From Artemisia argyi (Eukaryota > Streptophyta > Magnoliopsida > Asterales > Asteraceae), in assembly GCA_030686995.1 (NCBI GenBank), contig CM060709.1:12794872-12858871 (forward strand): 64,000 bases of DNA. The letters are read 5' to 3'. The number at the start of each line of letters is the position of its first letter. The first letter of the stretch is position 1. The position numbers and the translations under genes were made by a program. Positions 22,501 through 34,517 of the stretch are shown here, in pieces. Below the pieces are notes generated by a model. It saw only the letters and a program-made list of their open reading frames with translations. It was not told the DNA's origin and made no database searches.

Positions 22501-23659
22501 TGTGTTTGAAAACGAAAGAAGTTGAAAACGTATTCATCCCTCTACGGTTCTACATAGAGAAACTATTATAACCTTTCTGATTTGATGGATTTAAGTAATA
22601 CTAATGTAATTACTTAATGGATGATCAGAATTCACCGCTCTATAACAAAATTCAAACAAATCGCATTTCTAAAAATTTGGAAGTGCTAATTGAAATGCCC
22701 AATCCATTTTCCTAGTATATAAACGAAGTGTTGCTTATGAGATTGTGAGGTTCTATAATCATATACTCTCCGTATTCAGGCTTATATGAACAGATTGTGT
22801 TTTTGAGATGCTGGTACAAGCATCACCTACTATCAGCTATTCAGCTTTCATTTGGATTTTACTTTGTGCTTGAGGAAAACTCGCACGTATATACATATAT
22901 TCCGGAGTTGTTTCTTTCGTTTAATTTTGCACGTTGTAAAGATCAGCAGCTCAATGATGACTTCATTGGAACAACGTTGACTTAAGATTGCTTCTCGTGA
23001 AGCAGTAGGAGAGAGTTGGGAATTTGTTGTAAAAGCATCTGTGTAGGTGATGTTCTTGATTCAGGAATTTAGTCCATTCTAGTATTTGAATATTTAAAAC
23101 TAAATTGAGGAACACGTGTGTTGAATCTTCAAACGTGAATGTTGTGTGATATCAGAGACTCTGCAAACGAACTAGAATTTGAAAGTAAATGAGGGGATGT
23201 TAGAGAAAAAAAGCTTGGTGGTGTGCTCCATTTTCCATTTTTCATTTCCACATAAAAAGGGGACGGTGTTTGACTTCTGAGATCACGCTCTAACTTGACC
23301 TAAAATCATGTGAAAGTTGGAGCGTAAAAGTAAAACTATAAAAATATGATTGAATAAGTACAATGTGGCGACTGAACGTTTCTTAAGATATATTTATCCT
23401 CCTAAAACCATTAGCTTAATTGTTTCTAATAATCAACGTAAACTCATAGCAGAAACTCAAACCTGTTAAAGTCACAGCACCAAATCTTGCTGACCTAACA
23501 AACATTTATTAGCTTATGGTATCAAATAGGTGTACAAGAACTAGTTAATGTATATGTATAATAAATATACAAGAACTTAGTTCCAATATACAACTGTTTA
23601 TAGTCGGTAGAAAATGATAGAACAGGGTTTCACGTGTCTGCAGGAACTTGTTGAACCAG
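22501..23659. other. Duplicated intergenic sequence, copy A
   Basis: Closely matches 37961-39120. I see no gene. A 62-codon open frame at 22797-22985 has no ATG start (it begins GTG) and is alike in both copies only because the whole region is. Confidence 0.6.
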
Positions 23660-23854
23660 CTACCTCTTGTGTAGACACACGCATAGTCGAACTTCTTTTT
23701 TATTAACCTTTTTCAAATAATTCATGTGATAACTCATATCTTTATCAGATAATAACGATATCCACTCTCCAACTTCAGCTTATAAGTCCCAAAAGTCAGG
23801 TCAAGCCTTGTACAAATTTCCTTCTTAACAGTATCAAACGTTGCTTCTGAGATA
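23660..23854 (-). pseudogene. NLP gene remnant, copy A (end of PB1 exon only)
   Basis: Matches 39121-39330 of the copy B NLP gene, including the stop codon (complement of 23660-23662), and retains only the C-terminal part of the PB1 domain. About 12 bases after CCAACTTCA are also missing relative to copy B. Everything upstream, including the rest of PB1, the RWP-RK exon junction and the first four exons, has been deleted. The sequence then joins the gene's 5' flank, corresponding to about 41565 in copy B. Confidence 0.9.
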
Positions 23855-23925
23855 TTTCCGATTTATTTCAATTAGTTTACTCTTGAAAATGAATGGTTTA
23901 TTGTTTACTAGATATTTCCGATTTA
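23851..23925 (+). repeat. Templated filler at the NLP deletion junction
   Basis: GATATTTCCGATTTA occurs at the deletion junction (23851-23865) and again at 23911-23925. In copy B the corresponding flank has only the second occurrence. Confidence 0.8.
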
Positions 23926-25128
23926 TAGTGCACACACGATGGACCTTGGACAACGGACCTTGGACCCTTCATGTCATCAACCAATTACAATTGCAAACAT
24001 TCTTTAAATAGATACAAAAATTCTATTTTATAAAACTTGACTTTTTGCAAATAAGCTTATATCACATCAATGTTATAAAAAAAACTTTCCAAATCCACGC
24101 AAACAAATTGATAGAATTTGATCATAGCATTGACCAATTAGAGAATTGTAAGAAATGGAGATATTTTAAGATTTTTTTTTTCTTTTTTTTTTAAATAATG
24201 ATACAAAGTTATAGACCACTACGTTAGTACAATAAATTAAAAATCAACATGGGAGTACAGTTTATAGAACGTAGGATTTGTGCTGAAATAGCATTTTAAT
24301 TATAGGTGATTACAAATTGATTAAGTGAGTATACAGAGTTAATATATGGATCAAAATTTCTTGTAACAATACATATTGTGAATGTTGTTACAAGTTATTT
24401 TTACAAAAAGAAACAATATCTATTAAAACTAATTAGTAAGCACAATAATTCACATTTTAACTTAGATTCTATTTTTTCTTTTTTGGACCTATTGGATCTT
24501 CGACCTTGAATTGAACCCTTGGCCTTGAACCTTATACCATGTCACAACTCAATCATTTAAGCCACTACCTACATATACACGCACAGCGGCACAACATATA
24601 TTGACATATTGTTGTATGACATCCAAGTTTTTTCTGCACCAGATAACCACACCAATAATATCATTCTGCTTAATAAAAATTCATGATCAAAATTTGAAAT
24701 TTTGCAAATTAATTTATATTTCAAAAAATCGAATACACAAACAAACTACAAATTGCTTGCTAAGTATTACTGTAAGACGTAGTATGATTTTGATTGTAAT
24801 TAAAAGATTGATGGTAGGGTCCGGTTGATTTAACTCATTAGCAAATAGCTAGAATTATTAGACTAAAATCTGACACTTGAACTCTATAGAGCCCAACCCT
24901 GCTACATATCCAAAAGAGATTCAATATTCTTGTGATAAATATATGTATTCTGGGATTTTATTTGACCATTCAACATGCCAACATCAACTTTACCTCTTCA
25001 TTTATACGTAAATTCTATGTTTATAAATACTCCAACAAATTAAGGAAGCCCAGAAACAACAAACATGTATTTGTGCGTAGACTTGCGTTTCCTTCTTCTA
25101 CCTCTGGCAAAGCTCCTCTACCGCTTTT
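23926..25128. other. Duplicated flank, copy A
   Basis: Non-coding sequence matching copy B from about 41625 to 45430 without the two PIF/Harbinger insertions. The empty TTA sites are at 24138-24140 and 24858-24860. A T-rich tract at about 24168-24193 stands where copy B has an AT microsatellite (42367-42408). Confidence 0.8.
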
Positions 25129-25590
25129 CACTACAAGAAAAGCTGGATTTAGTGACAAAGCGAAAATGGTCACTATCAATATAAAATGGGTCACTAACAT
25201 TTTTTAGTGACCAAAACCTGGGTAGTCACTTTTCGTCACTATAGCTCCGTCACTATTTTTATTAGAGACCAAAAATTAAAATCCGTGTCCAACCAATGAC
25301 CATAATACGGTGGTCACTATTATTGTGACGATATATTCAGTCACTAATTTTGGTCACTAAGAGTCGAAGGTGGTCACTGAATTGATAGATAGTGACGGAT
25401 AACAATGGTCATGAAAGTGGTCACGGATTTGTTAAAGATAACGAACCCGTTAACTCACCGTTAACACCCATCAGTGACGATATGTGTGGTCACTTCATAT
25501 TAAATTTAGAGACCAACTGGTGGTCACCACCTATTACTCTCAAGCAAAAAGATGGTCACTTATTCAAACATAATTACAAAACAATATAGC
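25129..25590 (+). mobile_element. CACTA (En/Spm) transposon end
   Basis: The sequence leaves the duplication at CACTACAAGAAAA, the standard CACTA terminus. For about 430 bases it carries many GTCACTA / TAGTGAC / GTGACC words in both orientations, typical of subterminal transposase-binding repeats. No matching right end (TTTTCTTGTAGTG) is present in the window, so it is a truncated or rearranged end. No transposase is visible. Confidence 0.75.
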
Positions 25591-26140
25591 AATTTCACAA
25601 ATATATAACTTGCGATAAAAATTGAAACCTACGAATTTGAACAACAAAGATATCAAATATTACTTATGATTGCATAACATAAGATTCTTTTAACATATAA
25701 TTTCTTGTATCTCACTAATCAAAGGAAACAAATATAACCACAAAAGAGAAAAAGATAACGTCCAAGTGTTTAACATCGTGTCTTGAATCATATCCACCTT
25801 CAATAATGACAAATTGAAAAAACTCAATACCAAACGACCTTTGTATTTAACTCTGTACTTGCAAACAGCCCTTGCATCCAACTCGCCCTTGCATCCAACT
25901 CGACTTTTAGTCACCCTACAAATGCAAAAATTAAGATCCTATGTAGGATCCAGATCATTTTTGCTTTGCAGTATCGTAAAATCGTAAGATCCTAAGATCA
26001 GGATCGAGATCCTGACAACTATGTGCCATATCTTTATGATAAGAGACATTATCATCCATTTGAATTGTAAAAGATAAAAATACCTGAACTACAGAACACC
26101 ATTGTAGCTTCTTGGTAAAAGTCTTACTTCGTATTTAAGA
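25591..26140. other. Unassigned AT-rich stretch
   Basis: No gene recognised. Contains a 17-base direct repeat CCCTTGCATCCAACTCG (about 25868 and 25885) and several GATCCTA-type words near 25938-26010. It may belong to the CACTA interior. Confidence 0.4.
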
Positions 26141-28200
26141 AAAAAATTGGATTTGTTGTATCAACCATCACATTATTGGTACTACCATAGTTGTTGGAAG
26201 GATTGTTGTTGAAAGTACGGTTTGGAGGTGGACCGTTTGATTGGTAATGAGTAGGTGGATTGGAAGAATTGTTTTTGGGTGTGTTTTGGTTTTGTTTCCA
26301 CCTAAGGTTCGGGTGATTTCTCCAAGAGGGGTTGTATGAATCACCGTAAGGGTTTGGCTCAGGTTTGAAAGTATATCACTTGTCTCCCGCTCCGTCGATA
26401 CGCGAGGATGCGTAGTTCGCAAAAGTTTGTTCGGGGAGTTCCATGCAATGACGAGTGTCGTGGGGACCACTACATAATTCGCATGAAGAAGTGACTTTGT
26501 TCACTTGGCTTGAAGGTTTAGGAGCTTCGTAGGATTTCATAAGAAACTTGACTTGGTCTTCAAGTTCCATGATCCTACGGTTGGGAGTGCTTGAATTGTT
26601 CGAAGGCAAAGATGTTGCCTTAACCGTTTTTTTCAAATCACAGGGATCATTCCAACTTTCGTTGTCATAGAGAGCAAGATCTTCTATGAGTTCCCATGAC
26701 TCTTCCGCATTTCGATCACGTAGCTTGCCACCGGCCGCTTGGTCAATGGTTTGCCTCGTGGAGAGATTGATGTGGTCATAGAAGATTTGGACTTGGAGCC
26801 AAAGATCTATGCCATGATGAGGGACTTTTTGGAGTAAGTCCTTGAAACGAGTCCATGCTTCATAAATAATTTCACCTTGACGTTGTTGGAACATCAAGTT
26901 ATCATTTCTTAGCTTGGTGGTTCTCCCCGGTGGGAAAAATTGAGCAAGGAAACGAGTGATGAGATCATCCCAAGAGGTGATGGATCCCACGGGTAAACGC
27001 TCAAGCCATTGACTAGCTTGGTCACGTAGAGAGAATTGGAAGAGACGCAATCGGGCGTCTCTCGAGTTTCAACATCAAGGTCTTTGGAATCTATGATTTT
27101 TAGGAAATCCTTGATGTCACACCCCAAAAATGGCGCAGCGGAATGTCATTTAATGGGTGTGACTTCAAGATCAAGAACACAAGGTGTCTAAATAGAGAAA
27201 TACTAAGTGCTTTCATCACAACACAAGTCAAGGTTACAACAATCCCATAATACGGGTGAATACAAGTCTTACTACATGAGTTCACAATAATCAAGTTTTA
27301 AAGGGACATTTCCAAATGCATAACTCCTCGGGAATACAACCCGGTAGAGTCTCGTCTTATGTCTGCTAAGCCAGGCTAATACTCAACCTTCTAAAGCAAC
27401 TTCATTCTTAACACCTGAAAATGGATACTCGAAAACGTCAACATAAAGTTGGTGAGCTCGTAGGTTTGAAAGTAAACCACGAAGCTGTGACATAAGTAGT
27501 GTAGGACAATAGTGAGCAAGATATACGAATATATGCATGTAAAACGGAAACAAAGTGCTAGCGACAACTGAACCTACCAATGATGTTACACACATGTTAC
27601 CAATAGTTGGGAGCTACCCCAGATAGTACTATCAAATGTTTCGGCTCCAAACGGAGTTAAACAGTTGCGCATACATGAAACACACATTTATCATCACAAT
27701 GGGTCACATATTGCAATCAAACACACGTATTGTCCAAAAATATGAAAGCAGTGCATCACAGCATAAAAACAGCTAGAACACCATTTGAGTACCATTTTCC
27801 CCCAAGGAAAAACATTATTAAAAAAGGGCTACGAGAACTCACCTTAGTATAGCAGTCTTAATAGCCTGAAGTCAAACAGTAATAGTGGGCGGCTCCGACA
27901 CGCGACCTAAATTAGTACGGCAAGTTTAGTTCACAGTTCCATTTTAAGACTCGATGTGTAAAGTCTAAATAAGCTTAAAAAGTTTCAAAGTATTTATGTT
28001 ATTGTCGTTTGTGTGGCCACATTTAAGTTTAAGTAGTTTTGTAAATGTTGGCAAGGATTGGCTATTGGAAGTGCATACGTATACGTAGGAGTGTAGAGTA
28101 CTCAAGACGAAAGGTATTCGTTAGACAAGTATCCGAGAGTCAAAGACGGGAAATAATCACGAATTATTATTAAATGCCATGGAAATAAAATGTGAGCTTT

Positions 28201-28427
28201 ATTTTCAGAACACTGTTAAGTGCAGGAACTGCGAGAACTCCAATTTTGTATTAGAAAACATGCATGTTCATATAAAACATGTATGTTTTCTTACATACAC
28301 CTTAATACACATGCCTACGTATTAAGGTGTATGTAAAAAAACATACATGTTTTATATGAACATGCATGTTTTCTAATGCATAATTGGAGTTCTCGCAGTT
28401 CCCGCACTTAACACGGTTCTAAAAATA
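28201..28427. repeat. Near-perfect inverted repeat, arms about 108 bp
   Basis: The left arm (28201-28308) and right arm (28319-28427) are reverse complements with few mismatches, separated by about 10 bases. A third copy of the arm, direct with the right arm, is at 28494-28607. The RNA would fold into a long hairpin. Confidence 0.85.
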
Positions 28428-28611
28428 AAACCATTTTGCATTGATCTATTGCACTTAACAGGTTTTTATATGAACATGTATGCTATGTATGTATGTCTAT
28501 TAAGGTGTATGTAAGAAAACAAACATGTTTTATATGAACATGCATGTTTTCTAATGCAAAATTGGAGTTCTCGCAGTTCCCGCACTTAACAGGGTTCTGA
28601 AAATAAAGATA

Positions 28612-28613
<2 letters not shown>

Positions 28614-28660
<47 letters not shown>
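28614..28660. repeat. (AT)n microsatellite
   Basis: Perfect AT repeat followed by GTTATTTGATAAAAATA. The same repeat and follow-on occur at 28775-28823, so a larger unit has been duplicated. Confidence 0.95.
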
Positions 28661-28664
<4 letters not shown>

Positions 28665-28770
28665 TTTGATAAAAATATATATAATGCAAAATTGGAATTT
28701 TTCGAGAACTTTTTTTTAAAAAAAATTCTTTTTATTCTTTTTACAGAAGTTTGTCTTTTTATTTGATCTT

Positions 28771-28774
<4 letters not shown>

Positions 28775-28823
<49 letters not shown>
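28775..28823. repeat. (AT)n microsatellite, second copy
   Basis: Perfect AT repeat followed by the same GTTATTTGATAAAAATA as the tract at 28614-28660. Confidence 0.95.
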
Positions 28824-28827
<4 letters not shown>

Positions 28828-31393
28828 TTTGATAAAAATACAGTTTATGGAAAATAACTATTTTCATTCTTTAGTTTAACTTAATAAATCAAGTGTGTAT
28901 GTAATCTTGATGAAAACTGGGCATAACCCGTGTAAGCATTTTAGTTTCTCGTGGTAACTATAAGTTACAAGGTATAAGTTTAAGTAAATAGCTATTTTTA
29001 GAATTTATAAAACTCAGATAAATTTTCATAAAACACATCATGTTTTATATAAGTTATATTGGTGATATAAATTAATAAGCATGTTCGAAACTTACAAGTT
29101 TAGTTTTCATAAGTTTTAAAGGTATAAAAGAGTTATTACCCTTTTGATATTTGTACTAGATGACTCAAATAGAAACAAAACTAAAAGTAGCCTAATGGTG
29201 GTGTTGAGTCCAAACGGTAACTAGACACACTTCACAATTTTAAATGCCTTTTAATCCCAAGAGTTTGTTACTAAAACAAAGTAAGTCACAAGTCTACAAA
29301 ATAAGTTCTTGAGCTCGGGTTGGATGAAAATGAACTGTCACCAAACGCACCTTTGTTGGGCTCGACTCAACAGTGGCTTGACAAAAGACAACCCAAACCA
29401 AAATAAATTTTAGCCATACTCCAATTAGACTAAAAGTTTAAACCATTTTGAAGCTTGCCTTTGAAAATTAGTGAGCCAAGCAAACGCATACCAAGTCTAA
29501 ACCAAAAATAAGACCTTCCAACTCTAACTTAAGACTTGACCCATTGAATTTATAGTTTTTGAAACTTACATTGTCATACCAGTGAGCCAAAATCAACTAG
29601 TTTAACATTTTACCATTCAAGCTTTTTGAGTCTTAAAGTAGCTAGTTGAAGCAAAAAGGAACAACAACAAAAAAAAAAAAAGAAATGCCCACTATTGGGG
29701 TTCGACATCAAAAACAACCCAAAAACACACCACAAATTTTATCCAAGACTTAGCTTAACAAAACGCCATTAGACGTAAACAATATGGCTAAGTCCTTCTT
29801 GACAACCAAATCCAAAACATGACCAGAATATAACAAGGTTCACCACTGTGGTTCGGCCACAGTGGGTTTCGATCCGGAGTCAAATCTGACACAACTTCTT
29901 ACAAGGACAAGGACTAATACGCGTCGTAAGTGAGCAATCTAACTAAGCAAAAATTCAAACATAACAAAGATTTATAGCACACCGCTATCGAGACTAAGGC
30001 TTAACGCCACACAAAAGTCTTAACATCTGTTAATAACCCAAATGCATAAGTCGCAAATCAAGGACCAAAATAGATACGCGAAGCAGAAATCAAAACAAAT
30101 CTCGCCAACAACGTGAGTACTTCCAATCCAGCCAATATGGTTTTTATATCTTTTGGTTTTTAATATGCCACACAAACAACATCACTAAGAAATAAGAAAA
30201 TCGTATGGATAATTAAAAAAAAATAAACATCGATTCGACCCACAAAATTTAACAAGGTTATAACAGCAAGATTTCCAATAACATCAAAAGTATAATCAAT
30301 CCAGAAAATTAAATGAACAAAATCCAGGAATCCTTACAATATATAGAAAGAGTCTACTGGACAACGAAAAACAATAAAAAGAAGAAAAACAAGAAAAGTT
30401 GACCCTTTCTTTCTTGGTTATCAGTCGAACCATGGCCATAAAGGGTTAAGGTCACCTTCAATCCACATCAATAACTTGTTTGGATATGTTGACTTCGATG
30501 CCTAGACAAAAATGATCAGACCTGCGAAGAATAGGACTGATTTTGGAGTTTTGCTATCATCACTGATGATCTGTGATGTTTTCAGATGTAGGAAAAGGAT
30601 GTGACAGTATGAAAGAGAGAGAAGAGGAGCGTGTATATGAGGATAAGGAGTGAAGGGATAAAAAGTTTTATTTTATCTTTATCTTTTTATTTTATTTACT
30701 TATTTTAAAGTGAAGGTAAATAATACAAGATGAGTGTAAATAAAAGTAAGGGTTAATAAAAGTAAGTATTTGATTAGTGGGTTTAGGTGTACTCCGTGTC
30801 CCGTTGATAAAACAAAATTGTCGACTCTGAATAATAATTATTGGATTTATGCCGTTACTAAGGTAGTGGCGGTACGCGTGTGGTATTGTTACTCAGTGGT
30901 TAAAAGTGATACGCAAAAGTAAATATGAAAACTTTAAAAATAAAATAACCCCGAGTTTTAAGGTTGAGTAAGGACCTGGAAAAATGTGGGTTGTTATACT
31001 TGAGTTGTTGATTAGGATCTTCGGAACGAAGTCCATGGAATGCACATCCGCTTTGCACCAACCGGATGGTGTCGGATCGCAAGGGAGACACATTGGCTCC
31101 TTGAGTGAGCTCAATGGTGTTTCGATAGCCTTGGTGGCTAGGACGGGAGTACTCCCCTAAAGTGCGGGGTCTAGGAGGTTGGTTTGGTTGTGGTGGGTTT
31201 TGTTGTGGTGGGTTGATGGGATCAAAGAGATTACCACCTTCCATGATGGCGGATGGTAATGGTTACGAACAAAGAAACGAAGAAATAAGATAGACTAAAG
31301 AAGACCTATAAAAAAATCTTACTAGAAAGGAATCTAGCAAGTAGACCTAATAAAAAGAAAATTTCAACCTAGACAATAACTATTCCCCGGCAG

Positions 31394-31411
31394 TGGCGCC
31401 AAAAACTTGAT
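31394..31411 (-). other. Primer-binding site of second Athila-like element
   Basis: The minus strand reads TGGCGCCACTGCCGGGGA, tRNA-Asp type with one change, six bases from the LTR edge at 31418. Confidence 0.85.
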
Positions 31412-31996
31412 GCGTGGTTTTGCAACTTTGCCAAAGGTTTTACCTCTCAAGGGATCTTGAGAAGCTTGAAATCCCCACCAAGCAGTGTACCTGACCGATG
31501 CAGTATAGTGTAGTGGCAAGTACGGGGGATTGATCGTTCTCCACAGAGAATAGTGTTCGCTAGGATTAAAACTTAATTAAACTAGGTCTAGAGGTGAGAG
31601 ATGATTATTTTTGTATTTTTATAGTTTTTTAGAAAGCAAGTAAAAATCTCGGTTTTGGAAAAGTGGGCGGAATTAGTTGCTAGTCAACTAACACAAATAA
31701 CTACAAATGCAATAAAAATAAATAACACGAAAGTAAATGTGGAGAAAAAACAATAATGAGAGAAACGTGTTTACTTACATTTCACTACTCCCTAGCTATC
31801 TTTTACTAGTTGATTAGTTTGTTACAATTGCGCGGATGACGGGTTATATTCCTTAATGCCATTCGTAGGGCCGTGTACGATCTTCCCTAACTCTATAAGC
31901 TTCTACCTCTTCCTATGTCGAGCCAACAAATAGCTCCTAACATAGCCTCCTTAGTAGTTACTTATGCATTAAATATAACCAATTAATCGTAGTACA

Positions 31997-32400
31997 TGTT
32001 GATGCATAATCTGGCGCGGACTTATTCAACGACTCTCCTTGGGCCGTTAGTCGTCTTCATAAGCCCTAAATAGACCTGTACAACAAAGAGAACCCGTTAG
32101 GAGTGGACCCGAGGCCGTAGCCCCGGGATCCACCTCCGACGGTCAAGTTAGTATGTGATGCGCGGAGCATATAATAATTATTAGGTTTAGGATAACCTGA
32201 TATGTGATGTGGTGAATGGAACCCCAGCCCTATATTTATAAGGCATGGATTAGGGTTAACGCGTAGAGTGGGCTGTTGGCTACCCGGGCCTGACCCATTC
32301 CTGGCCCAGTCCGGACCATACATCCACAAAGTGCGTAAAGTGGGCCGCTGGCTACCCGGGTCTGACCCATTCCTGGCCCAGTCCGGACCATACGTCCACA
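31997..32400 (-). repeat. 3' LTR of non-autonomous element
   Basis: 404 bp, with two nearly identical 70-base units (32261-32330 and 32331-32400) rich in CCCGGG, GGCCCAGTCCGGACC and GACCCATTCC. They lie upstream, on the minus strand, of a TTATAAATATAGG TATA box (about 32229-32242). Confidence 0.9.
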
Positions 32401-34113
32401 AGCCCCCGAGTTTAGTATGACATAGCGCATGGCTATGTTATGCTAAACTTAAGTTCTATTCATGGCTGCGTAGGCACAATCAACCAAATGCGATGGTACG
32501 CACTGGGTTCATGTATGCGTGAGGGACGGATCATACTGCGCAGTCCACATGCGATAATGCGCACTGGGATTGCGATTGTGATTGTCTCACAATGGTGAAG
32601 GTGTCCGTGGTGAAGGTGGATTCCTCATGTTGTATCCTGGGTAAGGGCGTACCTTTTGTACCAGTAGCGATGCAACATGGTGCGACAGAAGACGTACTTC
32701 TGTGGCAGAAGTGCGCGTTGTCCGCGACAAGAATGTGCGTTGTCCGCGACAAAGATGTGCGTAGTGCGCAGAGGTGCGCGCTATTTACGCGTCTTTACAA
32801 CCGACAGAGAACGTCTCCCCTGCGGCAAGATGGTGCGAATTGTTTAAATCCGTCTTTGTACCGGGTCTGCAGTACCTCTTACGTACGATCTGCTTCTAAA
32901 TATACCTGCGTGACGCGTGCGCCAACAGTGGTATTATATACCCTGGTAGCCCCCCAAGTTTGATGGTGCTACTCGTGTAGGAGCATTAAATTTAAGTATT
33001 CAAATCCTGAAAAATACTCAATGCAAATATTAGATGTATATGTCGCGAATCGCGACATAGAAAACCTTAATGAAATAAAAGATTAGCGCGTAGCAAAATA
33101 TAGCACATAGCATATATAATTAACACATAAAAGAAATAGCAGTGCGAATTACACCTATCGTGAGGTTTTATAAACTAGATAAGAAGAAAGTAGCGCGTAG
33201 CTAATAATAAAAACAGTGCGTGCATGGCGATTAATTGATTTTTTTTATTTATTTGTTTTTTTTTTTTTTTTTTTTTTTATATATAATAAAAACAATGGCG
33301 CGGATGGATGTACCATGACCGCGACTAATAGTTTCTGTTGCACGCACAGACGCAGATAGATTTATCGTGACCGCATAGACTCTAACGTTTTTGGATGATC
33401 GCAGTTGACCACGGCTTTCGTCCAGTGCCTATATGTAACAGTGCAGTGCGCTCATGGCGATTGACTAGCATCGTGGTGCCTGTACATGACAGTGCGCGCA
33501 TGGCGCCAATCTGCGAAGATTTCCGTACGCATGGCCTAACGCGGGTAGATTTATCGCGACTGCGCTGTTTCGCGGCTAAAAAATAAAACAGGTCCGATCG
33601 TGCGGATTTAATGCGCTCGTAGCGATAGATAAAATCGTGTTTATCAAGGTTAAAGATTTATGTAAAATCTTTTTAATCTTTAAAAGATAACATATGAATA
33701 TCTTAAAAGAAAGCATGCTTTACATTCTATTAGTAGGCAAGATACTAAATAAAAAACATATTTATTGCATATGTCAACAAAAGATAGCGTGTATTATATT
33801 AAACTGTATTGTTTATCATCCTTCCTGTTTTTATGAACTCAAGATAGGTCATCAAGAATTTTAGTTGTCAGTCGCAACTTTTGACCAAGGAAAAAATGGG
33901 AAACAATTAATACTTTGAAGTATTAACCTTGTGTCAGTGAATAGAAGAAAACGATTTAGGTTTTACTTCTGTGTCGTGCACACTGCGCACTTTAAGGTGC
34001 AACCCAAAAAATACAAAGTTTTAAAGTTACCGGCTTTTGAACTCGTGGTTGCTTTCCGGTGATGTGAGAACACGAAACATGGTTTATTCGTGGTCCCACG
34101 GATGGCGCCAACT
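32401..34113 (-). other. Non-coding interior of non-autonomous element
   Basis: GC-rich for this window in 32460-33620, with many TGCGC, GCGCA and GTGCG words, including three GCATGGCG/TCATGGCG repeats near 33223, 33456 and 33497. A second polypurine-like motif (CCATCAAACTTGGGGGGCT on the minus strand) is at about 32949-32967. A T-rich tract is at 33239-33278. Open frames on either strand lack family resemblance. Confidence 0.6.
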
Positions 34114-34517
34114 TGTTGATGCATAATCTGGCACGGACTTATTCAACGACTCTCCTTGGGCCGTTAGTCGTCTTCATAAGCCCTAAATAGACCTGTACAA
34201 CAAAGAGAACCCGTTAGGAGTGGACCCGAGGCCGTAGCCCCGGGATCCACCTCCGACGGTCAAGTTAGTATGTGATGCGCGGAGCATATAATAATTATTA
34301 GGTTTAGGATAACCTGATATGTGATGTGGTGAATGGAACCCCAGCCCTATATTTATAAGGCATGGATTAGGGTTAACGCGTAGAGTGGGCTGTTGGCTAC
34401 CCGGGCCTGACCCATTCTTGGCCCAGTCCGGACCATACATCCACAAAGTGCGTAAAGTGGGCCGCTGGCTACCCGGGCCTGACCCATTCCTGGCCCAGTC
34501 CGGACCATACGTCCACA
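34114..34517 (-). repeat. 5' LTR of non-autonomous element
   Basis: 404 bp, about three differences from the other LTR. Its minus-strand end abuts the primer-binding site after a three-base spacer. Confidence 0.9.

Larger units (their letters stand above)
16011..25128 (+). repeat. Segmental duplication, copy A
   Basis: Together with bases 1-23 this matches 34970-45430 in direct orientation, apart from later insertions and deletions. Base 1 corresponds to 34970, and the match continues off the left edge of the window. Copy A alone carries the Athila-like element (24-16005), the solo LTR (18457-21961) and the CACTA end. It lacks both PIF/Harbinger insertions: empty TTA target sites are at 24138-24140 and 24858-24860. 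It also lacks most of the NLP gene. The 16011-16259 part has no gene. Confidence 0.95.
27115..30998 (-). mobile_element. Tekay-like solo LTR (3884 bp) inside gag
   Basis: Starts TGTCACACCCC and ends GGTTGTTATA (probably CA decayed to TA), flanked by CTTGA at 27110-27114 and 30999-31003. The start resembles the complement of the LTR end at 55281-55296 and the start of the solo LTR at 18457, so all three are relatives and this one is minus-oriented. The interior is AT-rich with a long hairpin and two AT microsatellites. No internal coding region remains. Confidence 0.9.
26141..31244 (-). pseudogene. gag: Athila-like gag, second family, split by a solo LTR
   Basis: The minus-strand ATG is at 31242-31244 (MEGGNLFDP). 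The N-terminal part runs to 30999 and continues at 27114, the gap being exactly the solo LTR 27115-30998 plus one CTTGA. Family words follow: WLERLPVGSI, FLAQFFPP, LWLQVQIFYDH, QAAGGK. A CX2CX3HX4C knuckle (CELCSGPHDTRHC) lies near 26450-26490. A TGA at about 26376 interrupts the frame, which then continues as an Asn/Pro-rich tail to about 26150, where the element is truncated. There is no protease or polymerase. It shares its LTR family with the solo LTR inside the first Athila element. Confidence 0.85.
31997..34517 (-). mobile_element. Non-autonomous Tat-like LTR element (2.5 kb)
   Basis: Two 404 bp LTRs flank 1.7 kb of non-coding DNA, with target duplication GTACA at 31992-31996 and 34518-34522. 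The LTRs begin TGTTGATGC and end CGTCCACA and differ by only about three bases by eye, so the insertion is young. On the minus strand a primer-binding site (TGGCGCCATCCGTGGGACC) follows the LTR at 34092-34110, and a polypurine tract (ACTCGGGGGCT) precedes the other at 32401-32411, fixing the orientation. No gag or polymerase frame is present, so it must rely on a partner element. Assignment to the Tat group rests on the primer site alone. Confidence 0.88.

Noticed and set aside
22797..22985. 62-codon frame conserved in both duplication copies (also 38257-38445)
   Set aside because: Starts with GTG, no ATG, no family resemblance. It is conserved only as much as its surroundings.
25698..25712. 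TTTCTTGTATCTCAC as the missing CACTA right end
   Set aside because: Differs from TTTCTTGTAGTG in the critical last bases and lacks subterminal repeats beside it.
32592..32963. 123-codon frame inside the non-autonomous element
   Set aside because: No family resemblance; a frame of this length is expected by chance in a GC-rich block.
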